Made by a program: the position numbers and the translations under genes
NCBI RefSeq assembly: GCF_029433105.1
Contig: NZ_JARNTW010000001.1
Location: 620,001-684,000, forward strand
Length of the DNA: 64,000 nt
Direction: 5' to 3'
From: Runella sp. MFBS21
Lineage (GTDB): Bacteria; Bacteroidota; Bacteroidia; Cytophagales; Spirosomataceae
Shown here: piece after piece, positions 8,547 through 17,261 of the stretch
Layout of the letters: each line of letters opens with the position of its first letter
Position numbering within the stretch: the stretch's first letter is position 1
The notes under the pieces: model-generated
Database searches by the model: none
Seen by the model: the letters and a program-made list of their open reading frames with translations, nothing else
What the model was told of the DNA's origin: nothing

Positions 8547-9233
8547 ATGAAAAGTATGCGTTTTTGGATGAGCCTTGCTCTGACAAGTACTGTTGTTTTT
8601 GCGTATGCCGGGCCTGGGCCTTGGAAAAATCTATTTGATGGAAAAACCACCACTGGATGGCATAGCTATGGCAAAACGGGCGTAAAAGGCTGGATGGTAA
8701 TGGGTGGCTCCCTCATGACTCACGGCAAATCTGGCGATTTGGTAACCGACGAAGAATTTGAAAATTTTGAACTTGAGTTTGAATTTAAAATCAAACCCAA
8801 AGGCAATAGCGGTGTGATGTATAAAGTAATCGAAGACCCTGCTCATCCGCCGTACTATTCTGGGCCTGAATATCAGCTGATTGATGATGAAGGCTATCCG
8901 CCGTTTAATGACAATGGTAAAATGGTAAAAATCAATGACAAACAAAAAACTGGCGCTAACTATGATATGCAAGCTCCGAGTAAGTTTGTAGCCAAACCAG
9001 CAGGTGAGTGGAACAAAGCCAAAATCTTAGTGAAAGGCAATCATATCGAGCACTGGCTCAACGGCGTAAAAGTCGTAGAGTATGAGTACGGGAGTGCCGC
9101 ATGGAAAGAACAATTGGCCAAAAGCAAATTTACCAAATGGACTTATGCCACTCCACGCGCCAAAGGTAAAATTGCCCTTCAAGACCACGGCGATGAAGCT
9201 TGGTTCAAAAACATGAAAATCAGAAGTTTATAG
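8547..9233 (+). CDS. DUF1080 (3-keto-disaccharide hydrolase-like) secreted protein
   Basis: Protein of 228 residues with a signal peptide (MKSMRFWMSLALTSTVVFAYA) followed by one DUF1080 domain, a concanavalin-like beta sandwich. Visible family features are WKNLFDGKTTTGWHSYG, GDLVTDEEFENFELEFEFKI, GNSGVMYKV, SGPEYQLIDDEG and the end KGKIALQDHGDEAWFKNMKIR. Members of this family hydrolyse 3-keto-glycosides or bind sugars. Its position after a secreted GH130 supports a role in extracellular carbohydrate processing. Confidence 0.9.
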   Translation: MKSMRFWMSLALTSTVVFAYAGPGPWKNLFDGKTTTGWHSYGKTGVKGWMVMGGSLMTHGKSGDLVTDEEFENFELEFEFKIKPKGNSGVMYKVIEDPAHPPYYSGPEYQLIDDEGYPPFNDNGKMVKINDKQKTGANYDMQAPSKFVAKPAGEWNKAKILVKGNHIEHWLNGVKVVEYEYGSAAWKEQLAKSKFTKWTYATPRAKGKIALQDHGDEAWFKNMKIRSL

Positions 9234-9242
9234 CTGATATAT

Positions 9243-9275
9243 AATCTTGGAAAGGCTTCAAGCCTTTCCAAGATT
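9243..9275. terminator. perfect 16-bp palindromic hairpin
   Basis: Arms 9243-9258 and 9260-9275 are perfectly complementary with a single central base; in RNA the real loop would be a few bases larger. It lies just after the DUF1080 stop and before the recombinase gene. There is no U-run, so it is a probable transcript 3' end rather than a textbook intrinsic terminator. Confidence 0.65.
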
Positions 9276-9296
9276 TAAGAGAAAAGTTTCAATTCT

Positions 9297-10178
9297 ATGC
9301 TTCAACAATATTTCCTCTATTTGGCCCACGAAAAGCGTCTTAGCCCGCATACTATCACGGCTTATACCAAAGATTTGGAACAATTTGCTGAGTTTTTAGA
9401 AAAAACTTATCAAATCAAAGAGCTCGAAAAAGCCGACTTTCGTATGATACGGGGATGGGCAGTGAGCTTGGTCGAAGCAGAGCTACATCATCGGAGTGTC
9501 AATCGAAAATTAGCTACTTTGCGGTCGTTGTATGGGTACCTTTTACGCTGTAAAGTCATTAGTGTCAATCCTATGCTGCGGGTATCAGCTCTGAAAACCG
9601 ACAAACCTCTGCCGCAGTTTGTGGAAGAGAAAAGTTTGGAATTGTTGTTTGAGGAAATATCTTTTAGCGCCGATTTTGAAGGAATTCGTGACAGAGTCGT
9701 ACTGGAACTCCTCTACGGAACAGGAATGCGTCTGACAGAATTGTTGACCCTCCGCGACACTGATATTAATTTTTATGACCAAACACTCAAAGTACTTGGG
9801 AAGCGCAACAAAGAGCGTATCATTCCGATTTATAAAGGATTGGCAGATATTCTCAAAACTTACCTTGAAGCCAAGCGTTCTTATTTTACAACTCTTTCTA
9901 CCAATCAGCTCATTCTCACTCATAAAGGCGAAGCAGCTTATGCTGTTTTGATTCAACGAATTGTAAAAAAATACTTATCAGCCGTTACTTCTTTACAAAA
10001 ACGCAGCCCTCACATTCTTCGTCATACATTTGCTACTCACTTGCTCAACAAAGGAGCTGACCTCAATTCCATCAAAGATTTGCTGGGTCATAGCAGCTTG
10101 GCAGCTACCCAAGTTTACACGCATAATTCTATTGAAAAACTGAAGAAAATCTTCAAACAATCGCATCCAAAAGCATAA
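9297..10178 (+). CDS. XerC/XerD-type tyrosine recombinase
   Basis: Site-specific recombinase of 293 residues, likely a chromosome-dimer resolution recombinase. The N-terminal SAM-like domain begins YFLYLAHEKRLSPHTITAY. Catalytic residues are visible: Arg in GTGMRLTELL, His/Arg in HILRHTFATHLL, the later His in LGHSSLAATQVY and the nucleophile Tyr in VYTH. Length is normal for Xer proteins, shorter than most integrases, and no attachment-site duplication or mobile element surrounds it. XerC and XerD cannot be told apart here. Confidence 0.9.
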   Translation: MLQQYFLYLAHEKRLSPHTITAYTKDLEQFAEFLEKTYQIKELEKADFRMIRGWAVSLVEAELHHRSVNRKLATLRSLYGYLLRCKVISVNPMLRVSALKTDKPLPQFVEEKSLELLFEEISFSADFEGIRDRVVLELLYGTGMRLTELLTLRDTDINFYDQTLKVLGKRNKERIIPIYKGLADILKTYLEAKRSYFTTLSTNQLILTHKGEAAYAVLIQRIVKKYLSAVTSLQKRSPHILRHTFATHLLNKGADLNSIKDLLGHSSLAATQVYTHNSIEKLKKIFKQSHPKA

Positions 10179-10269
10179 AAGCAAAGCCGCGTGCATTTTC
10201 TATGTCATGAAATAGAGGAGTTTTGGTGGTTTTAGCACTTTCTTAGTGTATTCCCTAAACTCGTTTTTT

Positions 10270-11586
10270 ATGCTTGCTCCTCCCAAAACTTTCTCCCAAA
10301 AATTCCGTTATTTAGGTCCTGGTTTTATTTTGTCGGCTGCAATTGTCGGCTCTGGAGAGTTGATTGCTACCACCACTTTGGGAGCCAAAGCCGGTTTCGT
10401 AACATTTTGGGTGATTTTGGTGAGTTGTTTGGTGAAGGTTACCCTTCAACTCGAATTTGGTAAAAATGCCATTTATACTGGCATCACCACCATGCAATCG
10501 ATCAATCGACTAGAAGGTAAGCACTTTGGCAAAGCACATTGGACGATTTGGGTGTGGCTGTCATTGCAAGGGCTCAAACTCCTCCAAGTAGGGGGAATTG
10601 TAGGAGGGGTAGCTATTGTCCTTCATATGGGATTCCCTATTTTGCCGACAGCTGCGTGGGCAGTAGTGGCAAGCCTTGTGACAGCAGTGCTGGTATATCA
10701 GGGTTATTATAAATCGGTAGAAATGGGCGCCCTTGTGATGATAATGCTCTTTACGTGTACCGTTCTTTTTTCACTAATAGCCCTTCAATTTACGCCCTAT
10801 GCCATCAGTTGGGAGCAGTTGGCAAGTGGACTGAGTTTTTCTTTGCCTCCTGCGGCGGTGGCGGTGGCTTTTGGGGCGTTTGGTATCACAGGCGTAGGTG
10901 GCGACGAAATCATGTTTTATAATTATTGGTGTATCGAAAAGGGCTATGCTGTATATGCAGGCCCCAACGACGGCACAGAAGAGTGGGCACAGCGAGCTAA
11001 AGGATGGATACAAGTGATGTATCTGGATGCTGTATGCTCGATGGTAGTTTATACGTTAGTAACCGCCGCATTTTATTTGCTCGGGGCAGCCTTACTCCAT
11101 GGAAAAGGTGAAATCCCCGAAGGCTATGGCATGGTAGAAACGCTCTCAAGGCTCTTTACGGACACACTCGGTCCTTGGGCCAAAGTCATTTTTTTGATAG
11201 GTGCTTTTTTTGTTTTGTATTCAACGCTTTTTACGGCTACGGCTAGTTGGGCAAGGATTTTTGGGGATGCCTTTGGGCAATTGGGATGGGTGAAATTTAA
11301 TGACGCAGCTTCTCAAAAAAAAGTAATTGGAGCACTTTCTTGGGCTTTCCCTATCATTTGGTGCAGCTTGTATTTGATTATCAAAATGCCCGTACTGATG
11401 GTATTACTCGGCGGAATCGCCACCTCCATTTTACTTATTATCGTAGTGTGGGTAGCGATTCAATTTCGTTATAAACAATTACCTCGTTCGCTAGAACCTA
11501 CCGCAGTTTATAATTTCTTTTTTTGGGTGAGTGTGGTATCAATTCTGATGGTAAGTGCCTACGGCGTATGGCAAATTGCTAAATAA
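10270..11586 (+). CDS. Nramp-related transporter lacking the DPGN motif
   Basis: Polytopic membrane protein of about 438 residues with about 11 hydrophobic segments. The first segment, LGPGFILSAAIVGSGE, aligns with Nramp TM1, but the canonical metal-binding DPGN is replaced around VGSGE. In the TM6 position FGITGVGGDEIMF replaces the usual MPH-type motif. These changes suggest that it may not transport Mn2+/Fe2+ as canonical Nramps do. The ATG at 10270 (MLAPPKTFSQ) fits family starts better than the one at 10246. Its 3' end overlaps the convergent acetyltransferase gene by 8 bases. Confidence 0.72.
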   Translation: MLAPPKTFSQKFRYLGPGFILSAAIVGSGELIATTTLGAKAGFVTFWVILVSCLVKVTLQLEFGKNAIYTGITTMQSINRLEGKHFGKAHWTIWVWLSLQGLKLLQVGGIVGGVAIVLHMGFPILPTAAWAVVASLVTAVLVYQGYYKSVEMGALVMIMLFTCTVLFSLIALQFTPYAISWEQLASGLSFSLPPAAVAVAFGAFGITGVGGDEIMFYNYWCIEKGYAVYAGPNDGTEEWAQRAKGWIQVMYLDAVCSMVVYTLVTAAFYLLGAALLHGKGEIPEGYGMVETLSRLFTDTLGPWAKVIFLIGAFFVLYSTLFTATASWARIFGDAFGQLGWVKFNDAASQKKVIGALSWAFPIIWCSLYLIIKMPVLMVLLGGIATSILLIIVVWVAIQFRYKQLPRSLEPTAVYNFFFWVSVVSILMVSAYGVWQIAK

Positions 11587-12763
11587 GAGGGTGGCGCTTA
11601 AATTCTTTGGTACGGTCAAACAAATAACGATAAGTGATATGAGTCTTATGAGGAGTTCCTCCCAATAACTCCGCAAAACGAATCATTTTAGGGTTGAAAT
11701 CTCCAATCCAATTGAGTTCGAGTTCGCGGTATTGGTAATTGTCGCGCCATGCCACTTTGGAGGAGGCCAACGCAATCGCCGATTCTACCCCGCGCCCTTG
11801 AAACTCAGGAACCACCCCAAAAATGACGCCAAAAGCCTTGTAATTGGTTTTTAGGAGTTTGTGATAAAGAAACTTTAGTTTACCAATCAAATTTAGCTTT
11901 CCGTTGACGTACTTGAATATTTGATTGAGTTCGGGAAGCATGATAAAAAAAGCAATGGGCGTTCCCTCATGATAACCAAACCACATTAGTTCTTCATCTA
12001 GGATAGGTTTCATACGCTGCATAATGCCCCTGGCTTTGTCAGGAGTCATGTCTTCGGCACCGAGATTTTTGGCCCAAGCTTTATTGTAAATTATCCGAAA
12101 GTCTTCGGCGTATTTGTCCAAATGTGCCTTTTCGATGTGCTTAAACTCATATTCGGGCATTTTCAAAACCCTTTCGGCACGCTCAAAAAAAAGCTGATTT
12201 ACATTTTTGATAAACCTATCATAATCCATAAACAAGAAAAAAGTCTTCTGCTCAAAATAGGCGTGAAAACCGTATTTTTCAAAAAAAAGCTTGTAGTAAG
12301 GAAAATGATACCCCATGCCATAGAGAGGTTCTTTGTCAAAGCCGTCAGTGAGAAGTCCCCAAAAACGATCTCGTTCGCCAAAGTTGATAGGGCCGTCCAT
12401 GGCTTCCATACCTCGTTGGGTGAGCCATTGTTTGCAGTTGTCAAAAAGTGCAAAAGCTACGTCCTCATTTTCAATACACTCAAAAAAACCCATTCCGCCA
12501 GTAGGCTGTTCGTTTCCTTTATGAACGGTATTTTGGTTGATAAAAGCGGCCACTCTACCGATAGTTTGCCCCGAATCATCAAGCGCAATCCAACGTATAC
12601 ATTCCCCATACTTAAAATGTTTGTTTTTTGCGGGATTGAAAGTGTCTTCCACATCTTTGTCAATGGGGCGTATCCAATAAGGGTTTTCTTGGTAAAGTTT
12701 CACCGGAAGCATCAAAAATTCGCGTTGTCGATGTGGGTCAGTACCTACTTCTACGATTTGCAT
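11579..12763 (-). CDS. GNAT-like acetyltransferase domain protein
   Basis: Cytoplasmic protein of 394 residues related to large GNAT-fold proteins found widely in Bacteroidota. Near the N-terminus are YQENPYWIRPIDKDVEDTF and IGRVAAFINQ; near the C-terminus KAFGVIFGVVPEFQGRGVESAIA resembles the acetyl-CoA-binding segment of GNAT enzymes. The ATG at 12763 (MQIVEVGTD) is preferred over the TTG at 12772. Substrate unknown. It converges with the Nramp-like gene. Confidence 0.7.
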   Translation of the reverse strand: MQIVEVGTDPHRQREFLMLPVKLYQENPYWIRPIDKDVEDTFNPAKNKHFKYGECIRWIALDDSGQTIGRVAAFINQNTVHKGNEQPTGGMGFFECIENEDVAFALFDNCKQWLTQRGMEAMDGPINFGERDRFWGLLTDGFDKEPLYGMGYHFPYYKLFFEKYGFHAYFEQKTFFLFMDYDRFIKNVNQLFFERAERVLKMPEYEFKHIEKAHLDKYAEDFRIIYNKAWAKNLGAEDMTPDKARGIMQRMKPILDEELMWFGYHEGTPIAFFIMLPELNQIFKYVNGKLNLIGKLKFLYHKLLKTNYKAFGVIFGVVPEFQGRGVESAIALASSKVAWRDNYQYRELELNWIGDFNPKMIRFAELLGGTPHKTHITYRYLFDRTKEFKRHPLI

Positions 12764-12874
12764 ATCAATCAAATATTGGGTCTTGAGCCGTAGCTCAACA
12801 AAAAATGGGTGATGAAAGAGGAGCGAAATTATAGGTTTCTAAGGGATTATGAAGTATTGAGTTTCATAAAAAAC

Positions 12875-12882
12875 TAACTTTG
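12875..12882 (+). promoter_or_regulatory. -7 promoter element for purN
   Basis: TAACTTTG matches TAnnTTTG and lies 30 bases upstream of the purN ATG. No clear TTTG is seen at the -33 position. Confidence 0.45.
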
Positions 12883-12912
12883 TGGCTTTATAAGCCCAAC
12901 ATTCTTTTTGTA

Positions 12913-13497
12913 ATGACCAAAAAACGAATTGCTATTTTTGCTTCAGGCTCAGGCTCTAATGCCGAAAAGATTGCCGAATATTTCAAAAATCATCCTACGA
13001 TTGAAGTAAGTCTGATTCTTTCTAATAATCCTCAAGCGGGGGTGATTGCTCGGGCTCGGAAATTCCAAATACCAGTGGTTTTGTTTGATCGCAAAACATT
13101 TTATGAAACCGATAAAATTACGGAATTGCTTCAAAATCAACATATTGATGTGGTTGTACTAGCAGGTTTTATGATGCTTATTCCAGACGAAATGGTAAAG
13201 GCATTTCCCCAAAAAATGGTCAATATCCATCCCGCTTTGCTTCCCAAATATGGCGGCAAAGGAATGTATGGGCATTTTGTACACGAAGCCGTGGTCGCCG
13301 CGAAAGAAACTGAATCGGGCATTACGATTCACTACGTCAACGAGCGCTACGACGAAGGGGCTATTATTTTCCAAACCTCTTGCCCCGTGGTTTCGGCTGA
13401 TACTCCAGAAGATGTAGCCCAAAAAGTACAGGTCTTGGAACACAAACATTATCCAGAAGTGATAGAAAAAACATTAAATAATCTTACCTCTTCGTAA
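12913..13497 (+). CDS. purN: phosphoribosylglycinamide formyltransferase
   Basis: Purine biosynthesis enzyme of 194 residues that transfers the formyl group of 10-formyl-tetrahydrofolate to GAR. It shows the phosphate-binding start IAIFASGSGSNAEKI, LAGFMMLIP, the catalytic-site segment NIHPALLPKYGGKGMYG, and GITIHYVNERYDEGAII with the conserved Asp. The start at 12913 (MTKKRIAIF) is the family start; the upstream in-frame ATG at 12880 lies over the -7 box. The 3' end overlaps the convergent OmpA-family gene by 14 bases. Confidence 0.96.
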   Translation: MTKKRIAIFASGSGSNAEKIAEYFKNHPTIEVSLILSNNPQAGVIARARKFQIPVVLFDRKTFYETDKITELLQNQHIDVVVLAGFMMLIPDEMVKAFPQKMVNIHPALLPKYGGKGMYGHFVHEAVVAAKETESGITIHYVNERYDEGAIIFQTSCPVVSADTPEDVAQKVQVLEHKHYPEVIEKTLNNLTSS

Positions 13498-14791
13498 TCA
13501 CCATTTCTACGCGGCGATTTTTTTCGCAAGGGCTGGGTTTACACACCAAACGTGTATCTCCGTATCCTTTGGTCGTAATTCTGATAGGTCTTATTCCTTT
13601 CTTGATGAGGTATTCCCGAACAGCATTGACGCGGTCGCGCGACAGAATGAGGTTTTTGTCGGCATCTCCAATCTTATCGGTATGTCCTTCAAGCCGGATT
13701 TCGACAGATGGGTTGGCATTCATCCATTCCACTACACGGTCAAGTTCACGATACGAACTTTCCAATAAATCGGACTTTGTAAGTTCAAAATACAGATTCT
13801 CTAATACTATTGAGTTATTGAGTTTTACACCATCATAAGGAGTGGTGGTTGTTGTGACTTTAGGTTCAGGTTGAGGAGCAGGTGGTGGCGCCGTTTTCTT
13901 TACCTTTGATGTTTTGACTTTCTTGAGTTTGGGTTCTGATTTAACCCGATTTTTTCTAATATTTTCTCGATTGTGACTAATAGTGATGGGTAATTTGAGA
14001 TTAAGCATTAGCACATTTTGAGTAATATTGATTCGACTAACACCCACTTCTTGGCTGTTTCTATAAAAAGTACTTTCTGTTTGGAGCAAAGGTGTCAAAG
14101 GGTGATAGTAAGCCAAACTTAGCTCTACACCGCTGTTTTCTCCTATTTGCATCCCAATTTCGGGTACGATAAGCGGCACCCCATCTTTGAGGTTATAGGT
14201 TTTGGTTCGATAGCCAGTGCCTCCTTCTAGATAGCCTCCAGTCCGTTCTTCAATTTTTTCACGGCCATTGGCGGTATTCATATAAAAAAGATTTGAATAA
14301 TAACCCGCAACTTGGGCATAAATCCCACTCCAATCTTTCATCCAAGTACGTCGGATGATGAGCCCTGTTCGTAAATAGTTAAAATTCCAGACGGTAGAAA
14401 CCAAATTATGCCCTTTGTAAGAAAAACTAAAAGGGTGTTCTAATTTGAAAACTTGACGTTGCCAAGCCGCACTTATTCCTATTGCCCATCGGTTTTCGGA
14501 GTGACGCTCTTTCCAGCGATAGTAGGTTTCAAATCCCCACAAATTTGTGCGATAATTACGCGTGTAAACCGTACCGTCGCTTTTGACTAACTCGCCTTGA
14601 TAAGAAGAAACCCCAAAAGCGGGTTTGGGAGCTTCGGTTCCACTAATGAGCCTAACACTTGGGGGAATCACTGCCCCAAGTCCATACATAGGTGCTATCA
14701 CCCAATCACGCTGTCGCGTGTAGTTTTGAGCAAATGACTGTATTCCAGTTAAAATAACTACGATAGTAAGAGCAAATTTTAATGATTTCAT
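13484..14791 (-). CDS. OmpA family outer-membrane protein
   Basis: Protein of 435 residues with a signal peptide (MKSLKFALTIVVILTGIQSFAQ), an N-terminal region rich in alternating aromatic and polar residues consistent with a beta-barrel, a Lys/Pro-rich linker (around KKTAPPPAPQPEPK), and a C-terminal OmpA peptidoglycan-binding domain (VEIRLEGHTDKIGDADKN...LSRDRVNAVREYL). The C-terminal domain should anchor the outer membrane to the cell wall. A terminator upstream separates it from the acyl-CoA dehydrogenase gene, so it is probably transcribed alone. Confidence 0.9.
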   Translation of the reverse strand: MKSLKFALTIVVILTGIQSFAQNYTRQRDWVIAPMYGLGAVIPPSVRLISGTEAPKPAFGVSSYQGELVKSDGTVYTRNYRTNLWGFETYYRWKERHSENRWAIGISAAWQRQVFKLEHPFSFSYKGHNLVSTVWNFNYLRTGLIIRRTWMKDWSGIYAQVAGYYSNLFYMNTANGREKIEERTGGYLEGGTGYRTKTYNLKDGVPLIVPEIGMQIGENSGVELSLAYYHPLTPLLQTESTFYRNSQEVGVSRINITQNVLMLNLKLPITISHNRENIRKNRVKSEPKLKKVKTSKVKKTAPPPAPQPEPKVTTTTTPYDGVKLNNSIVLENLYFELTKSDLLESSYRELDRVVEWMNANPSVEIRLEGHTDKIGDADKNLILSRDRVNAVREYLIKKGIRPIRITTKGYGDTRLVCKPSPCEKNRRVEMVITKR

Positions 14792-14830
14792 ATTTGTCTA
14801 GGCAGAAAGAGAAACATAAAATTACAATAC

Positions 14831-14862
14831 AAAAAGCCGCTTGCCAAGTGACAAGCGGCTTC
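14831..14862 (-). terminator. rho-independent terminator of acyl-CoA dehydrogenase gene
   Basis: On the minus strand AGCCGCTTG, an 8-base loop and CAAGCGGCT (arms 14852-14860 and 14835-14843) are followed by a run of T. It is a classic intrinsic terminator between the dehydrogenase and OmpA genes. Confidence 0.9.
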
Positions 14863-14964
14863 CGATACCCCTTACTTATTAAACGGTTTTTAGTTTAATT
14901 CCAACAACTCGATTAATGCCCACTCATGCGTCTTATGGGCAGTTTTATTTCAAATCAGTGGAAA

Positions 14965-16776
14965 CTAAAATATATATTTATTCTCGCTAATCATAGCGTC
15001 TGCTACACGGCGACGAGCTGTTTTGGTATTGAAAGGCTCAATCTTCGTGAAGCGTTTCAAGCCCATGAGCATTACACGCAGCTCATCGCCTTCGGCAAAA
15101 GACATAATTGCTGACTTGCCTGCGCTATTTACTTTCTCAACGGCCTCGTGCAAATAGCACATTGCTAAATCTTTTTGTAATGTACAAGCAGCTTCGCCTT
15201 TGATACCTATTAATTTTTCGGTACGCAAAATCGCTGACTCTGCTGCATAAATTTCAATCGCCATATCGGCTACATTCATCAGGATTTCTTGCTCTTCCGA
15301 AAGTTTCATCATAAACTTCTGTACCGCAGCACCGGCTACCATCAATGCCGCTTTTTTCAAGTTTTTGATGACTTTTTTCTCCGCCGCAAAAGCTACTTCA
15401 TCGTCTGTAGTGCTAAAATCAGGAATCGACATGATTTCTTTCGCCACGGCCATTGCAGGCCCCATCAAATCAAGTTCGCCTTTCATGGCACGTTTGAGGA
15501 GCATATCGACCGTCAGCATACGGTTGATTTCGTTGGTTCCTTCAAAAATCCGATTGATGCGGCTATCGCGGTAAGCACGGTCCATAGGAGCATCTGCTGA
15601 GAAGCCCATTCCTCCATATACCTGCACCCCTTCATCGACTACATAATCTAGCACTTCTGAGCCGTGCACTTTCATGATAGCGCATTCGATGGCAAATTGT
15701 TCCAAGGCTTTGAGTTTGGCTTCTGCATCGCTCAATCCTTTGGCTTTTAGGTCTTCGATAGCATCGTCAATATTCTGACCAGCACGATAAGCAGCTGATT
15801 CGGAAGCGTATAGTTTCACTGCCATCTCGGCCAGCTTATGTTTGATAGCTCCAAAAGTGCTAATTGCCACTCCAAATTGCTTGCGTTCGTTGGCATATTG
15901 AATAGCTTGCACGGCTACTTCTTTGGCTCCTCCCACGGCGGCTACTGCTAATTTGATACGACCGACGTTAAGGATATTGACGGCAATCTTAAAACCATTT
16001 CCTCGCTCAGAGAGCATGTTTTCTACCGGAACATGGCAATCATTAAAGAAAATCTGACGTGTATCAGAACCTTTGATGCCCATTTTGTGCTCAGGCTCAT
16101 TCATTGTGATACCCCCAAAGGTTTTCTCTATAATAAATGCCGTCAAGTTTTTATCAGTTTTTCCTCCTTCTTCAATTTTGGCGAAAACAATAAACAAATC
16201 GGCAAAACCTCCGTTGGTAATCCACATTTTTTGACCGTTGATTACATAGCTTTTTCCATCTTCGCTTAATACTGCCTTTGTTTTTCCTGAATTAGCATCT
16301 GAGCCTGAATCAGGTTCGGTTAAGCAGTAAGCGGCTTTCCATTCGCCAGAGGCCAATTTGGGCAAGTAATTGTTTTTTTGAGCTTCGTTGCCATAATACA
16401 AGATAGGCAAGGTACCGATACCCGTATGGGCCGACAATGCTACCGAAAAAGAATGTCCCGCTCCTGTAGCCTCCGCCACCAGCATAGAGGTATTGAAACT
16501 CATTCCAAAGCCGCCATATTCTTCAGGTACGGCGGTGCCGAGCAAGCCCAATTCACCTGCTTTGTCCATCAACGACGACATGAGTTCAGGCGATTTTGCT
16601 TGGTCAATTTCATCCAAACGCGGCCAAATTTCCGTGGCTAAAAAATCACGGCACGACTGCGCAATCATCAATTGCTCTTCGGTAAACTCTTCGGGTATAA
16701 ATACTTGAGAAGCATCAGTGTCTTTAATCAGGAACTCGCCACCTTTGATACTGGCACGATTTTCTACGGATATCAT
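14965..16776 (-). CDS. acyl-CoA dehydrogenase, long (about 600 aa) form
   Basis: Flavoenzyme of 603 residues; the first 400 form the usual acyl-CoA dehydrogenase fold and about 180 extra C-terminal residues are helical, as in very-long-chain-type enzymes. Signatures are CLTEPDSGSDANSGKTKA, MWITNGGFADLF, MGIKGSDTRQIFF and the FAD/catalytic segment VYGGMGFSADAPMDRAYRDSRI. The start MISVENRASIKGG at 16776 replaces an unlikely upstream start at 16830 that would overlap the promoter. It is probably part of fatty-acid degradation and is likely controlled together with the dehydrogenase at 1-945 through the shared operator. Confidence 0.93.
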   Translation of the reverse strand: MISVENRASIKGGEFLIKDTDASQVFIPEEFTEEQLMIAQSCRDFLATEIWPRLDEIDQAKSPELMSSLMDKAGELGLLGTAVPEEYGGFGMSFNTSMLVAEATGAGHSFSVALSAHTGIGTLPILYYGNEAQKNNYLPKLASGEWKAAYCLTEPDSGSDANSGKTKAVLSEDGKSYVINGQKMWITNGGFADLFIVFAKIEEGGKTDKNLTAFIIEKTFGGITMNEPEHKMGIKGSDTRQIFFNDCHVPVENMLSERGNGFKIAVNILNVGRIKLAVAAVGGAKEVAVQAIQYANERKQFGVAISTFGAIKHKLAEMAVKLYASESAAYRAGQNIDDAIEDLKAKGLSDAEAKLKALEQFAIECAIMKVHGSEVLDYVVDEGVQVYGGMGFSADAPMDRAYRDSRINRIFEGTNEINRMLTVDMLLKRAMKGELDLMGPAMAVAKEIMSIPDFSTTDDEVAFAAEKKVIKNLKKAALMVAGAAVQKFMMKLSEEQEILMNVADMAIEIYAAESAILRTEKLIGIKGEAACTLQKDLAMCYLHEAVEKVNSAGKSAIMSFAEGDELRVMLMGLKRFTKIEPFNTKTARRRVADAMISENKYIF

Positions 16777-16812
16777 GGTCTTAGGAATTATGTTATGTTT
16801 CTGCTTGTTAAA

Positions 16813-16850
16813 CAAAATTAGGAGAAACAAAAATAGTATGCAAGCATACT
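16813..16850 (-). promoter_or_regulatory. promoter with palindromic operator upstream of long acyl-CoA dehydrogenase
   Basis: The operator AGTATGCAAGCATACT (16835-16850) extends as an inverted repeat to 16832-16853. On the minus strand its central CTTG (16844-16841) is followed by exactly 20 bases and then TAATTTTG (16820-16813), a TAnnTTTG -7 box. The arrangement is identical to that at 995-1032. A divergent -7 box (TATCTTTG, 16878-16885) serves the small gene on the plus strand, so the operator may affect both directions. Confidence 0.75.
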
Positions 16851-16903
16851 ATTAAAAATTTTTACACCCTGAATTACTATCTTTGTAAAAAAATCCAACG
16901 AAC

Positions 16904-17068
16904 ATGGAAACTATCGCAAAAACAGAGGAGCAGTTGCGCCAAGAGCGGGCAGTCGCCTGGGCGAAGAGAATGTTGGCAAGCAAACGAGAATTGGAGAAAA
17001 AAATGGACGACGATGTTAAAAACAACCCTAAAGTCAGGGAATTGGTGAGCCAAATTCGTAAAATGTAA
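16904..17068 (+). CDS. small hypothetical protein (54 aa), possibly 5' part of a frameshifted gene
   Basis: A short ORF of 54 codons beginning METIAKTEEQLRQER, highly charged and predicted helical (many Glu, Arg, Lys), ending in QIRKM and a TAA. A TATCTTTG -7 box lies 19 bases upstream. No family is recognised. Directly after its stop the +1 frame is open for about 70 codons and ends exactly at the gatB start, so this ORF may be the first half of one gene broken by a frameshift. Confidence 0.5.
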   Translation: METIAKTEEQLRQERAVAWAKRMLASKRELEKKMDDDVKNNPKVRELVSQIRKM

Positions 17069-17261
17069 TATTTCAAGGAAATTTGGGGCATGGTTTGAAG
17101 AATTTAAACATGGCCAATTTGTTAAAGTAGATGCCACTATTGATGACTACTCTGATATAGTTTATCTAAACTCTCTAATTTTGCATACAGATAATCTCCA
17201 CTTTGTAGAAATCATCGACGCCTTCCGAAAAGTGACGGGAGGCTATTCTGAAGATAAATGA
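17049..17261 (+). pseudogene. open frame without start codon, coupled to gatB; probable 3' half of broken gene
   Basis: This frame, open from a TGA at 17046 to the TGA at 17259-17261, reads like protein (FGAWFEEFKHGQFV, DDYSDIVYLNSLILH, HFVEIIDAFRKVTGGY) but has no ATG, GTG or suitable TTG start. Its stop overlaps the gatB ATG (ATGA), the usual sign of translational coupling. The simplest reading is that 16904-17261 is one gene of about 118 residues interrupted by a one-base shift near 17050-17068, either real, programmed or a sequencing error. Function unknown. Confidence 0.45.

Noticed and set aside
9297-10178. Integrase of a genomic island
   Set aside because: Length and sequence fit XerC/XerD and no tRNA, att repeat or mobile genes are nearby.
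12122-12793. 223-codon ORF on the plus strand
   Set aside because: It lies opposite the acetyltransferase gene (11579-12763), has low-complexity content and no recognisable family; it is a shadow frame.
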